DNA of 64,000 nt from Rhizobium croatiense (GTDB lineage Bacteria > Pseudomonadota > Alphaproteobacteria > Rhizobiales > Rhizobiaceae): positions 1-64,000 of the forward strand of contig NZ_JAILYJ010000006.1 in assembly GCF_019793465.1 (NCBI RefSeq), in the 5' to 3' direction. Under the pieces are notes generated by a model. The model did no database searches. It was not told where the DNA came from and saw nothing but the letters and a program-made list of their open reading frames with translations. Positions 36,356 to 45,325 of this stretch are shown piece after piece. Made by a program: the position numbers and the translations under genes. The stretch's first letter is position 1. Each line of letters starts with the position of its first letter.

Positions 36356-36714
36356 TCGCCTTCGGCATGCCAGTGACGAATGGCATCGATCTCGACTAGA
36401 AGTTCCGGCAGCGTGCGATAGGTTGCCTCCCAGATGTCGGAGGGATCGAGGGCGAAGACGTCTTCGAGGATACGGTTGCCCGTGCCGCAGATTTTCGTCC
36501 ACGGCAAAGTGGGATGCTCGGTGGCAAATTCCGGATGGGCTACGAGCAGGCGGGATGCAGCCGCGCCGATGGTGAAGTGGCAGAAGGCAACGGCCTTGAA
36601 AGTGAGATTGTCCTCGGCGAAGGCCGCCTCATCCATTCCGCCGACAAAATACAATGCTTCGGCGGCCGCCTTCTGCATTTCATTGAGATAGTCGATAGCA
36701 CGCGGCTCGCTCAT
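36352..36714 (-). CDS. HepT-like (DUF86) protein with degenerate active site
   Basis: The 120-residue helical protein follows the DUF86 pattern: [41 protein letters not shown] and [26 protein letters not shown]. In HepT toxins this last region reads RNxxxHxY and holds the RNase-like residues. Here the Arg is Gly, the His is Glu and the Tyr is Val. No MNT-type partner is adjacent. It overlaps uraD upstream and allA downstream by 4 bp each, so it is part of the ureide operon. A structural or regulatory job is more likely than a toxin role. Confidence 0.8.
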   Translation of the reverse strand: MSEPRAIDYLNEMQKAAAEALYFVGGMDEAAFAEDNLTFKAVAFCHFTIGAAASRLLVAHPEFATEHPTLPWTKICGTGNRILEDVFALDPSDIWEATYRTLPELLVEIDAIRHWHAEGE

Positions 36715-37211
36715 TCACCCTCCGGCAACATCGATGTCAGGCGCAGCAGTGCGATCCGTTCGACCTGCGCCGTTGCGGTCGCGAATTCTTCATCCCGGCC
36801 ATTACCGATCCTCCTCTCGAAGGCCGAAAGGATGTCATCCTTGCCGAGCCCTTTGACGGCGATGATGAAAGGAAAGCCGAATTTTTCGACATAGGCCGAA
36901 TTAAGTTCGCTGAAGCGGGCATGCTCGGCCGGGCTCAGCCGGTCGAGACCGGCTCCCGACTGCTCCTTGCGGCTGTCTTCGGTGAGTTCTCCTGCGATCG
37001 CCAGGCGCCCGGCGAGATCCGGATGGGCGCTGAGCACGCCGAGACGCTCTTCCCGGCTTGCCGCCCGGAAAACGGCGGCAAGCGCAGCATGCACCCCTGA
37101 TGCCGTCAGCGGCTCTATCACGCTGCCGTTGTCATAGGCGCGCTCGGCGATGAAAGGCGAATGTTCGAAGACGCCGCCGAAGCGGGAGACGAAATCCTCG
37201 CGCGATATCAT
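36711..37211 (-). CDS. uraD: OHCU decarboxylase
   Basis: UraD decarboxylates 2-oxo-4-hydroxy-4-carboxy-5-ureidoimidazoline to S-allantoin. The 166-residue helical protein has the active-site SAHPDLAGRL (His), SELNSAYVEKFGFPFIIAVKG and a final RIALLRL segment. The ATG at 37211 shares its A with the TGA stop of puuE; the frame extends upstream but only as puuE antisense phase. The 3' end overlaps the HepT-like gene by 4 bp. Confidence 0.95.
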   Translation of the reverse strand: MISREDFVSRFGGVFEHSPFIAERAYDNGSVIEPLTASGVHAALAAVFRAASREERLGVLSAHPDLAGRLAIAGELTEDSRKEQSGAGLDRLSPAEHARFSELNSAYVEKFGFPFIIAVKGLGKDDILSAFERRIGNGRDEEFATATAQVERIALLRLTSMLPEGE

Positions 37212-38134
37212 CAGAGCGCGTCCGGCTGATGCTGCTGGTGCCAATGCTCGGCAATCTCGATGCGGCGCGGAATCCAGACCTTGTCGTGCTTCAGCACATA
37301 GTCGATGAAGCGCTTCAGCGCCGCCGCCCGGCCCGGCCGTCCGACGAGGCGGCAATGCAGGCCGACCGACATCATCTTCGGGCTGCCCGCCTTGCCCTCC
37401 TCATAGAGCGTGTCGAAGGCATCCTTTAGATAGGTGAAGAACTGATCGCCTGCGTTGAAGCCCTGCGCCGTGGCAAAACGCATGTCGTTGGTTTCAAGCG
37501 TATAGGGAATGATCAGGAAGGGTTTCCCGTCGACGCCCTTCACCCAGTAAGGCAGGTCGTCGGCATAGGAATCGGAGGAATAGAGGAAACCGCCCTCCTC
37601 CTGCACCAGCCGAAGCGTGTTGTCGGAAGGCTTGCCCTGATACATGCCGTAAGGCCGCTCCCCGGTCAGTTCGGTGTGCAGGCGCACGGCCTCGAGAATG
37701 TGCTTGCGCTCGAGATCCTCGGGGAAATCCTTGTATTCCAGCCAGCGGTAGCCATGGCTGGCGATCTCCCAGCCGGCCTCCTTCATGGCGGCGACGGCCT
37801 CGGGGTTTCGCGCCATCGCCAGCGTCACGCCGTAGACGGTCGCCTGCACCTTGAGATCGGTGAACATCCGCCAGAGCCGCCAGAAGCCGGCCCGCGAACC
37901 ATATTCGTAGATCGATTCCATATTGAGATTGCGTTGCCCCGGCCAGGCGGCTGCGCCGACGATCTCCGACAGCAGGTTTTCCGAAGCGGGATCGCCGTCG
38001 AGGATCGAGCTTTCGCCGCCCTCCTCGTAATTGATGACGAACTGCACGGCAACGCGTGCCTCGCCCGGCCATTTCGGATCGGGCGTCTGACGCCCGTAGC
38101 CGACGAGATTGCGCGGATAAGTCTCGGATACCAT
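37211..38134 (-). CDS. puuE: Allantoinase PuuE (polysaccharide deacetylase-like)
   Basis: PuuE hydrolyses allantoin to allantoate and is unrelated to the zinc amidohydrolase AllB. The 307-residue NodB-like protein begins YPRNLVGYGRQTPDPKWPGEARVAVQFVINYEEGGE. It has the STLE/SENLLSE-type segment, ASHGYRWLEYKDF near residue 125, and LHCRLVGRPGRAAALKRFIDY near the end. The ATG at 38134 has GAAGGTGATTT before it and was preferred to an upstream start. It is the first gene of the operon puuE-uraD-HepT-like-allA-uraH-phosphoesterase. Confidence 0.95.
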   Translation of the reverse strand: MVSETYPRNLVGYGRQTPDPKWPGEARVAVQFVINYEEGGESSILDGDPASENLLSEIVGAAAWPGQRNLNMESIYEYGSRAGFWRLWRMFTDLKVQATVYGVTLAMARNPEAVAAMKEAGWEIASHGYRWLEYKDFPEDLERKHILEAVRLHTELTGERPYGMYQGKPSDNTLRLVQEEGGFLYSSDSYADDLPYWVKGVDGKPFLIIPYTLETNDMRFATAQGFNAGDQFFTYLKDAFDTLYEEGKAGSPKMMSVGLHCRLVGRPGRAAALKRFIDYVLKHDKVWIPRRIEIAEHWHQQHQPDAL

Positions 38135-38246
38135 CAAATCACCTTCTGAAAAGACGGGGAACGGTATCATCCGCAGCCGGAATGTCGAGACGGAAACTGC
38201 GCTGCAGAATTTATCCTTTCGGCACAATCACTTAGCTTAACGCTAC

Positions 38247-38954
38247 TCAGGCGATCCTGCGCGCGCTGACCTTGCCCATGGGGTGCAGCGAATGGACGCG
38301 GAAGGGACCGCCGGTACCCTCTTCGATCATCAATGCCACGTTCGAAACCATCACCGGCTCCTTCAGGACGGGCATGAAGATTGTTCGCAGCGCCTGTTCG
38401 ACGCGGGGCATGTCGACCGCGTTGATGGAGCCTGTCACCGGCATATGGAAGCGAAACTCGTCCATGACATAAGGATTGCCCCAACGATGCAGATTGGCAA
38501 ACTGCGCCGCCGACAATCCATCTGGATCGCTGCGCTCGATGTCGGCCTCGCTCAGGGGCGCGCGGTAGCGATCGAACTCCTGGACGATCGCCGAAGCCAG
38601 ATACTGGATCTGCTCACAAGGAGCGCTCGGCATGAGGCTGTAGAAACTGCCGAGCCGGGCAATTTCGAGACGTGAAATCTGGAAGGGAGCGAATGTCCCG
38701 GCAAAACGCATGAGATCGCGCAGGAGTTGCGATTCGGACATATCGCCGGACAGATGGAACGGCGCCTTCAGAACGCCGTGGAAACCATAGCGCCGCGGCA
38801 AAGCGGTATGGAAGGCGATCTCGTGAATGCCGAGGCCGCGGACGGCCGGAGGCTCCAGCATATCGCCGGAAAATACGTTTCGACCAAGCCAATTGGCGGC
38901 CACGAGCGACAACGGGTCGCTTGCCGGAGGCGTGAAGCAAATGGCATAGCGCAT
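38247..38954 (-). CDS. DUF1045 (2H phosphoesterase-like) protein
   Basis: The 235-residue protein has two HxT/S-type half-motifs, FHGVLKAPFHL near residue 58 and FRFHMPVTG near residue 172, as in the 2H phosphoesterase superfamily. Related proteins occur in phosphonate (phn) regions, but none of those genes is here. It lies 112 bp upstream of puuE in the same direction. The start ATG at 38954 fits MRYAICFTPP. Substrate is unknown. Confidence 0.82.
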   Translation of the reverse strand: MRYAICFTPPASDPLSLVAANWLGRNVFSGDMLEPPAVRGLGIHEIAFHTALPRRYGFHGVLKAPFHLSGDMSESQLLRDLMRFAGTFAPFQISRLEIARLGSFYSLMPSAPCEQIQYLASAIVQEFDRYRAPLSEADIERSDPDGLSAAQFANLHRWGNPYVMDEFRFHMPVTGSINAVDMPRVEQALRTIFMPVLKEPVMVSNVALMIEEGTGGPFRVHSLHPMGKVSARRIA

Positions 38955-39068
38955 GCAATTTCCTCCATCAAGGAAGTGAGCGCCGCTGAAATTGGGCGCT
39001 GCCGATGCGCAAGCAGATAGGTGATTTGCATGACAGAATAACGAAACACAGCTGTACCTAATTCACGT

Positions 39069-40247
39069 TTAACGTGAAGCCACAGCGATATGGCTTGAAA
39101 TCGCAAAGCTTTCCGGCAGGAAAAATTCGCAATCTGTATCGCCTGCGATACAAACTGCCGCCTCCGCCAGCCGGTGGGCAAGGCCGAAGCTGACCTTGAA
39201 ACCGCCGGTCAATGCGATCAGCCGCGTGTGGTCGGGATGGCGGCCGATCATCGGATCGCGGTCGATGGCCTTCGGGCGAAGCCCCGCCCAGCGTTCGACG
39301 ATCGGCGCGTCGCGAAGGATCGGAACGATGGCGCGCGCCGCCTCGATCAGCGCGTCGAGCTGGGCATCGGTGGAAACGGGATCGTCGAAGCGGTTCTCGC
39401 TGGTGCTGCCGATCGCCGCATGCCCGCCCTCATGCGCGACGACATAGAGACCGTCGAGGAAGATCGTCGGCAGTGCCGGGTCGATCTCCGCCCTCAATAG
39501 CGCCGCCTGCCCCTTCACCGGCTGGCCGAGCGGCTGTTTCAGCCCCAGCGTCAGCTCCTGCAGCAGGGGAAAAGACCGATGACCGGCGGCCAGGATGCAG
39601 CGGCCGAAGGTGACGGTTTCGCTGCCTATCGCGGCCGTGCCTCGGTCCGGATCGAGATCGGCAACATCAGCATTTTCCATGATGCGCACATGTTTTGCTT
39701 GCTGCAGGAAGGCGACCAGCACTGAGATCAGCGAGCGGGGGGCGACGCGGCCGGCAAGCGTATCATGCACGAAACCGCTCTCGCCGGCAGAGGCCTCGAC
39801 CCAGCCTCCTACATCGGGCCGGTCGAGCACATGCCAGTGGAACCGGCGCTCGCCTGCCCGCCAGTGGCGCTCGGCGTCCGCGGAATGGCCGCGGGCTATA
39901 CGGTTGAGATGCGGTTTCGGCAGCGGGATCAACCGCCCGGACCTATTATAACCGGCGGAAAGCCCGGTTGCCGCTTCGAGCGCGGCGATTTCGGCTTCGA
40001 GCGAGACCAGCGCATCGAACTGGAACTGCTTCTTCTCAGACCAGCGGTCCGGCATATGCGGCAGCAGCGCCCCGAGCAGGCCGCCGCTCGCACCTCTGCC
40101 CAGCCTGCCGGCATCGGCAAGAAGGGTGCTCATGCCGCGCCGCTCGGCATGGACGGCCGCCCAGAGACCCATGATGCCGCCGCCGACGATCAGCAGGTCG
40201 CAAGAAGATTGACCGGACGCCGGCGCAGGACTATCGGCTTTTTCCAT
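39069..40247 (-). CDS. FAD-dependent oxidoreductase, MnmC oxidase-like
   Basis: The 392-residue DAO-fold protein begins with the FAD loop LLIVGGGIMGLWAAVHAERRG. GASGGLLGALLPHMP, AGHRSF and WAGLRPKAIDRDPMIGRHP follow. Head-to-head with mnmD it probably corresponds to the oxidase half of bifunctional MnmC, which removes the carboxymethyl group of cmnm5U34 in tRNA before methylation by the other half. That role is inferred from the neighbour; generic D-amino-acid oxidase activity is the alternative. Its ATG at 40247 overlaps the ATG of mnmD by two bases on the opposite strand. Confidence 0.82.
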   Translation of the reverse strand: MEKADSPAPASGQSSCDLLIVGGGIMGLWAAVHAERRGMSTLLADAGRLGRGASGGLLGALLPHMPDRWSEKKQFQFDALVSLEAEIAALEAATGLSAGYNRSGRLIPLPKPHLNRIARGHSADAERHWRAGERRFHWHVLDRPDVGGWVEASAGESGFVHDTLAGRVAPRSLISVLVAFLQQAKHVRIMENADVADLDPDRGTAAIGSETVTFGRCILAAGHRSFPLLQELTLGLKQPLGQPVKGQAALLRAEIDPALPTIFLDGLYVVAHEGGHAAIGSTSENRFDDPVSTDAQLDALIEAARAIVPILRDAPIVERWAGLRPKAIDRDPMIGRHPDHTRLIALTGGFKVSFGLAHRLAEAAVCIAGDTDCEFFLPESFAISSHIAVASR

Positions 40248-40971
40248 GACAGACGTGAACCCAGATCAGATTGGCGCGGGCGCGCCGCAGCCGCTCGAAT
40301 GGCGCGACGGCGATATGCCTTATTCCACGACTTTTGGCGATCATTTTTATTGCCAGACCGATGGCCGGCTGGAATGCGGCCACGTCTTCCTCGCCGGCAA
40401 CGGCCTGCCGGAGCGCTGGAGCGGGCGGCAGACATTCGTGATCGGCGAACTCGGCTTCGGCACCGGCCTGAACTTCGCCGAGACCTGGCGGCAATGGAAG
40501 CAGCATCGCGCGGCCGGCCAGCATCTGCATTTCATCTCCTTCGAACTCCATCCGATGCGCGGCGAAGAGATCGGCCGGGCGCTGTCGCACTGGCCGGAGA
40601 TCGATGCCGAGCGCGAAGCGCTGATAACGGCCTGGCCGCAAGCGCCTGATGGGACCGTCTCGCTCGACCTCGACGACCAGACGCGGCTCAGCGTCGTCTG
40701 CGGCCCGGCCCTCGACGGCGTCAAGACGGCGAAGCCGGGCTTCGACGCTTGGTATCTCGACGGCTTCGCCCCGTCACGCAACGGCGACATGTGGTCGGAG
40801 GAATTGATGCGTGAGATCAACGAAAGGACCGTCGCCGGCGGCACCTTCGCCACCTATGCCGCGGCCGGCTTCGTGCGCCGCAACCTCATCGCCGCCGGTT
40901 TTGCCGTGGAACGCCGCAAAGGTTTCGCGGGCAAGCGCGAAATGCTCTCCGGTGTGAAGGCGGCCCGGTAG
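40246..40971 (+). CDS. mnmD: tRNA (mnm5s2U34) methyltransferase MnmD
   Basis: The 241-residue protein is the stand-alone methyltransferase half of MnmC (DUF752). PLEWRDGDMPYSTTFGDHFY at residues about 16-35 is the family opening. GELGFGTGLNFAETW is the SAM-binding loop, and DAWYLDGFAPSRNGDMWSEELM holds the catalytic aspartate region. It methylates nm5 to mnm5 at the wobble uridine. The ATG at 40246 is on the opposite strand to, and overlaps, the neighbour's ATG; a GTG at 40255 is the only close alternative. Confidence 0.92.
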   Translation: MTDVNPDQIGAGAPQPLEWRDGDMPYSTTFGDHFYCQTDGRLECGHVFLAGNGLPERWSGRQTFVIGELGFGTGLNFAETWRQWKQHRAAGQHLHFISFELHPMRGEEIGRALSHWPEIDAEREALITAWPQAPDGTVSLDLDDQTRLSVVCGPALDGVKTAKPGFDAWYLDGFAPSRNGDMWSEELMREINERTVAGGTFATYAAAGFVRRNLIAAGFAVERRKGFAGKREMLSGVKAAR

Positions 40972-41042
40972 GACCTGCTGGACTACATTGCGTATTGCTA
41001 ACAGTTATCAACTCATGCGATAGTGCTCAAAAAGGAGCGGAT

Positions 41043-41291
41043 ATGGCAAGCAGCGCGAACCTTGGACAGCAGCTCGAAACCTATGTAAACGAACTCGTAA
41101 AATCGGGACGATATAATTCTCGCAGCGAAGTTCTGCGCGAAGGCATTCGACTTGTCGAGGAACGGGAAAAACGGCTGATGGCGCTCGATCTAGCAATCGG
41201 CCAGGGAATCGCCGACGCGGAGGCTGGCCGCCTCAAGCCCATTGGTGATGTCGCCGCCCGCCTTACTGCAAAATATGAAAGCCGTTCGTGA
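41043..41291 (+). CDS. ParD/CopG-type antitoxin
   Basis: The 82-residue ribbon-helix-helix protein has the DNA-binding part LGQQLETYVNELVKSGRYNSRSEVLREGIRLVEERE, followed by a C-terminal toxin-binding arm. Antitoxins of this type neutralise ParE and repress the shared operon. The ATG at 41043 has AGGAGCGGAT directly upstream. It overlaps the toxin start by 4 bp (GTGA). Confidence 0.93.
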   Translation: MASSANLGQQLETYVNELVKSGRYNSRSEVLREGIRLVEEREKRLMALDLAIGQGIADAEAGRLKPIGDVAARLTAKYESRS

Positions 41292-41587
41292 TCGTCTTCA
41301 TTACCGCTCGGGCGGAGACGGATCTTGAGCGTATCGCCGATTATATCGCAATGGATAATCCGCAGCGGGCAGTGAGTTTCATCCATGAACTAGTGGACCG
41401 ATGTGAACATCTGGCGGACACGCCGAACGGTTTTTCGTTAGTTCCACGCTACGAACACATCCGCCGCCGTCCTTACGGCAACTACCTGATCTTCTATCGA
41501 GTCGGCGAGGATCGGATCGAAATTTTGCATATCCTGAACGGTGCTCAGGATTTCGAGAGCATCCTGTTTCCTCGAAAGGATCAGTAG
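41288..41587 (+). CDS. ParE-type toxin
   Basis: The 99-residue RelE/ParE-fold protein has the pattern TARAETDLERIADYIAMDNPQRA, RCEHLADTPNGFSLVPRY and the basic C-terminal strand RRPYGNYLIFYRVGEDRIEILHILNGAQDF. ParE toxins inhibit DNA gyrase. It starts at the GTG at 41288 inside the antitoxin stop. Its last 7 bp overlap the 3' end of the convergent histidine kinase gene. Confidence 0.92.
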   Translation: MIVFITARAETDLERIADYIAMDNPQRAVSFIHELVDRCEHLADTPNGFSLVPRYEHIRRRPYGNYLIFYRVGEDRIEILHILNGAQDFESILFPRKDQ

Positions 41588-44500
41588 CTCGTACGCCCCG
41601 GCTGCTGGTCGTCTTTGCCGAGCCATTGCCGGATCTTTTCTTCTAGCAGCTCGGGGCTGATCGGCTTCGACATGTAGTCGTCCATACCGGCGTCGAGGCA
41701 AGCCTCCCGGTCGCTTTCGAGCGCATGGGCGGTGACGCCGATGATCGGCACACGCTGGTCCTGCCCCTTTTCCCTTTCGCGGATCGTCCGGGTCGCCTCA
41801 TGGCCGTTCATGACGGGCATCGAGACATCCATCATGATGATGCGCGGCGTGTGGCTCTCCCAGGCCGCGACTGCCTCCTGCCCGTTATTGACAACAAGGA
41901 AGGAAAGCCCCGTTCCCTGCAGGATCTGGGTGAAGACGATCTGGTTGACCTCGTTGTCTTCGGCGACGAGCACGTCGACGAATTCAGCCGCCCGCTTCTG
42001 CGGCGCAGGCACCGGTGCCGGCCCGGCCGTTTCGGCCTGCAACCGGGTGATTTCGGCCTGCGAAGCCTGCTTCACGCGCCGGGCGCGAACCACCTCGACG
42101 ACGGTGTTACGCAGCACGTTGGCGCGCGCCGGCTTCATCAGATGCGCCTGGCCGTTCAGCGCCGCGAACTCCTTTTCCGTGCCTGAGATATCCATTGACG
42201 TCAGGAAAATGATCGGCAGCTCGACAAAGCGGGGATCGGCGCGCAGCCGGCGGGCGACATTGGCGCCGTTCATGTCGGGCATGTGATAGTCGAGTATGAC
42301 GGCATCGACGGTAACACCGAGATCAGCCGCCGCCTCCAGGATCGCAAGGCCGGTGCCGCCGCCTTCGGCAGCAACGCCGTCGAAGCCCCAGAGCGAAAGC
42401 TGCTCGGTGAGGATGCGCCGGTTGACCTCATTGTCGTCGATGACGAGGATGCGCGCGCCCTGCACGTTGATCGGCAGCGGCTTCGGCTCGAGGTGGGCGG
42501 CCGCCACCGCAAAGGGCAGTTTGACGGTGAAGACCGAGCCCTTGCCCCATTGGCTCTCGACCTTGATATATCCGCCAAAGAGGTCGACGAGCCCGGCCGT
42601 GATCGCAAGTCCGAGCCCTGTTCCTTCATGCCGCCGGGTCGAGGAGGCGTCGACCTGCGAGAACTTGTCGAACACCGATTCCAGCTTTTCCTGAGGAATA
42701 CCGATACCCGTATCTTCGATCCGGATATTCGTCATGATCTCGCCGCCGGCGACGCTCTCGAATCCGACATCGACGAAGACATGGCCACGCTCGGTGAACT
42801 TGACGGCATTGCCGACGAGATTGGTGACGATCTGGCGGAAGCGGCCGGCATCGCCGATCACGGCGGCGGGCAGATCGGGTGCGGCCCGCACCAGCAGCTC
42901 GATGTTCTTCTCGGCGGCATGCGAGGAGAGAAGCGTCGCCACATCCTCTACCGCTTCGGTGATATCGAACGCCGCCTTGCGCAGCGTCATCTGTCCGGCA
43001 TCGATCTTCGAGAAATCGAGAATGTCGTTGATGATCGTCAGCAGCGCATTGCCCGACTTGACGATGATGTCGATGAAGGTTTTCTGGCGCGTATCGAGAT
43101 TGGTTTTGGCCAGCAGCTCCGCCATGCCGAGCACGCCGTTCATCGGCGTGCGGATCTCATGGCTCATATTGGCGAGGAATTCGGATTTGGCGCGGTCGGC
43201 GGCTTCAGCGCGCGACAGCAGCTCGCGCAATTCCTCCTCACGGCTCTTGAGCTCGGTGACATCGGTAAACAGCGCCACCCAATGCTGCCCCGTGCTGATC
43301 GTTGCATCCATATTCACCCAGCGCTCGCCGGCGACATGGAAGACGGTTGAGATCGGTTGCCTTGCCGCGATATTGGCGCGCCAACCCTCCAGGATTTCGG
43401 CCGCCGCATCGTGAAAATCGCCGCGCGCCGCGCAGAATTCGAACATGCCGAGCCAGCCCTGGCCGGCCGCGATATAATGCGGCGGGATCTGCAGGATATC
43501 GGCCATCGCCTCGTTGGACATCTTGATGATCCCGTCCTGGACGATGGCAAGCCCTTGCGACATGGCGTGCGTCGCATCGCGCATCATTTCGCCGACCCGC
43601 TCGAGCGCGGCGCGGGTCTCGTGAATTTCCTTCTCCCGCTCGCGCACCGCCGAAATATCGGCATAGGTCAGCAGGATGCGGTCGTTGGAAATGCGCCGGC
43701 TGTCGAAGATGACGGATTTGCCGCCCGCCCAGCCGACCTCGATCGGCTCCGGCTCCTCGGCTTCGAACAAGTGCTTGCGAAAGGCATAGAGCTCTTCCGG
43801 CGTTCGCGTCCCGTCGTAACGCCCGAGCTCGTAGTTCCGGCGAATGACATCGATGAAGGGGCGCCCGTCGAAACGATCCTCGCGCGGCAGCTCCCAGATG
43901 CTGTAGAATTCGTCGTTGACGTAGAGAATCCGATGGTCGTTATCGAGGATCAGCACGCCGATCGGCAGCGAACGCAGGATGCTCTCGATATCCCGATGCA
44001 GCACTTCTTCCTGTTTGCGCGAGGCGATCAGCGCCTTCTCGCGCTCCTTGAGCGGCGAGATGTCGGAAAAGGAGCCGACGACATAGGTTCGCCCATCCGC
44101 CGTGATGACGCGGTTGACGCGAGAGATGACGGGATAGACGTGGCCGCCCTTGCTCGGCATCTCGCTCTCGAGCTCCACCGAAATGCCATCCCTGAGCGCC
44201 AGCAGGTTTTCCTGGTAGATCGGCTCAGCACCTTCCGGCCCGAACATCTCGTGTTCGGTCATTCCCAGATACTCGGAGCGGGTGCCGCCGCTGAAGGTCT
44301 CGTAATATTTGTTAGCATAGATCAGGCGATGCTTGTCATCACGTACGAAGACGGCAACCGGCAGATCTTCCAGCACAGTGCGCAGCGCGTCGAGTTCGCT
44401 GACGCTGTCACCCCAGGCCGAATCGCCGGCGGGCGCAGGACGTGCGCCCTTGCGATGAGCGGCGTTGACAACCAGCGGGCGGCCGTCTGCGGCGAAAATG

Positions 44501-44988
44501 CCGATCGGTTGATCGAGCTTTTCCAGTGCCTCACGCACCTGGGCAAGATCGGCGGCCGAGGCAGGGTCGCTTGCTATCCCGTTATCGTTTACAGTCTGAG
44601 GGCTGCCGCCGATCCCCTTGTTGCCAACGGCGCGGCGCTCGCGGGCTTCGAAGATCCCGAGCACATAGATCCGCTCCGGCGACGGCGAGAAACTTTCGAT
44701 CTGGATGCGCTCATGGTTGAGGCTCGCCGCGTCGAAGCAGATGGCGTTTTCCTCGGTGCCGAATACCAGCGCGCGACGTTCCTTGTCCTCACGTTCCTCC
44801 TCTTCGGGACGGTCGAAGAGTTCGCGGCTGCGCCTGCCGATGAAATCGGAAATCTCGCGGCCGAAGAAACGGGCATAGGCCTCGTTGACGGCGACATAAC
44901 GCAGCTCGCTATTCTTGACATAGGCCGGGGTATCCAGATCAGCGATCCGGCGGCAAGCCAACTCCAATATGTCCCCGGCTGATTTCAA
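41581..44988 (-). CDS. Hybrid sensor histidine kinase, multiple PAS, two receiver domains
   Basis: The 1135-residue protein has no clear membrane helix and is probably cytoplasmic. Four PAS or PAS-like domains (near residues 10, 215, 340 and 465) are followed by HisKA with MSHEIRTPMNGVLG (phospho-His near residue 608). HATPase boxes are NLVGNAVKFTERG, DTGIGIPQEKLESVFDKFSQ and GTGLGLAI. Receiver 1 has ILDYHMPDMNG (Asp near 900) and receiver 2 has MMDVSMPVMNG (Asp near 1053). No Hpt domain is present, so a separate phosphotransfer protein is expected. The start appears to be a TTG at 44988. No partner response regulator is adjacent. Confidence 0.93.
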   Translation of the reverse strand: MKSAGDILELACRRIADLDTPAYVKNSELRYVAVNEAYARFFGREISDFIGRRSRELFDRPEEEEREDKERRALVFGTEENAICFDAASLNHERIQIESFSPSPERIYVLGIFEARERRAVGNKGIGGSPQTVNDNGIASDPASAADLAQVREALEKLDQPIGIFAADGRPLVVNAAHRKGARPAPAGDSAWGDSVSELDALRTVLEDLPVAVFVRDDKHRLIYANKYYETFSGGTRSEYLGMTEHEMFGPEGAEPIYQENLLALRDGISVELESEMPSKGGHVYPVISRVNRVITADGRTYVVGSFSDISPLKEREKALIASRKQEEVLHRDIESILRSLPIGVLILDNDHRILYVNDEFYSIWELPREDRFDGRPFIDVIRRNYELGRYDGTRTPEELYAFRKHLFEAEEPEPIEVGWAGGKSVIFDSRRISNDRILLTYADISAVREREKEIHETRAALERVGEMMRDATHAMSQGLAIVQDGIIKMSNEAMADILQIPPHYIAAGQGWLGMFEFCAARGDFHDAAAEILEGWRANIAARQPISTVFHVAGERWVNMDATISTGQHWVALFTDVTELKSREEELRELLSRAEAADRAKSEFLANMSHEIRTPMNGVLGMAELLAKTNLDTRQKTFIDIIVKSGNALLTIINDILDFSKIDAGQMTLRKAAFDITEAVEDVATLLSSHAAEKNIELLVRAAPDLPAAVIGDAGRFRQIVTNLVGNAVKFTERGHVFVDVGFESVAGGEIMTNIRIEDTGIGIPQEKLESVFDKFSQVDASSTRRHEGTGLGLAITAGLVDLFGGYIKVESQWGKGSVFTVKLPFAVAAAHLEPKPLPINVQGARILVIDDNEVNRRILTEQLSLWGFDGVAAEGGGTGLAILEAAADLGVTVDAVILDYHMPDMNGANVARRLRADPRFVELPIIFLTSMDISGTEKEFAALNGQAHLMKPARANVLRNTVVEVVRARRVKQASQAEITRLQAETAGPAPVPAPQKRAAEFVDVLVAEDNEVNQIVFTQILQGTGLSFLVVNNGQEAVAAWESHTPRIIMMDVSMPVMNGHEATRTIREREKGQDQRVPIIGVTAHALESDREACLDAGMDDYMSKPISPELLEEKIRQWLGKDDQQPGRTSY

Positions 44989-45325
44989 GAAATTGACGCT
45001 CCCGCAATAAGTGAAATATCAACGACAAAGACTATAACGCCAAGGCTTTTAACAAGGTTTTAACCATATATTTCAGCAGCGGATTTTTAGGGCCGCTTCA
45101 CCGAGCCGAACATCCCCAGATTAACCGCCCGGGTGGCACGAGACTGAAAGGACCGGGGCGCAGTCGGCATTCTGCCGCCTTGAACAACGAGCTGCCATGT
45201 CACGGGCCGTTGAAATCATGACGAAAATTTAATGCGGCAAGCGCTTGCGCAGCCATCGCGCCGCCGCGATCGGGGCGGAGTCTGAACACGGCTTTATCGA
45301 AGCCAGTCTAGATAAGGAAGTTAAC
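44989..45325. other. Intergenic region between divergent kinase and secreted-protein genes
   Basis: This 337-bp region contains an AT-rich part (about 45036-45075) that could hold promoters for both directions. I see no gene, tRNA or convincing structured RNA. Confidence 0.5.

Noticed and set aside
43357..44982. 541-codon open frame antisense to the histidine kinase
   Set aside because: Shadow of the PAS region; low-complexity Arg/Asp content and no domain.
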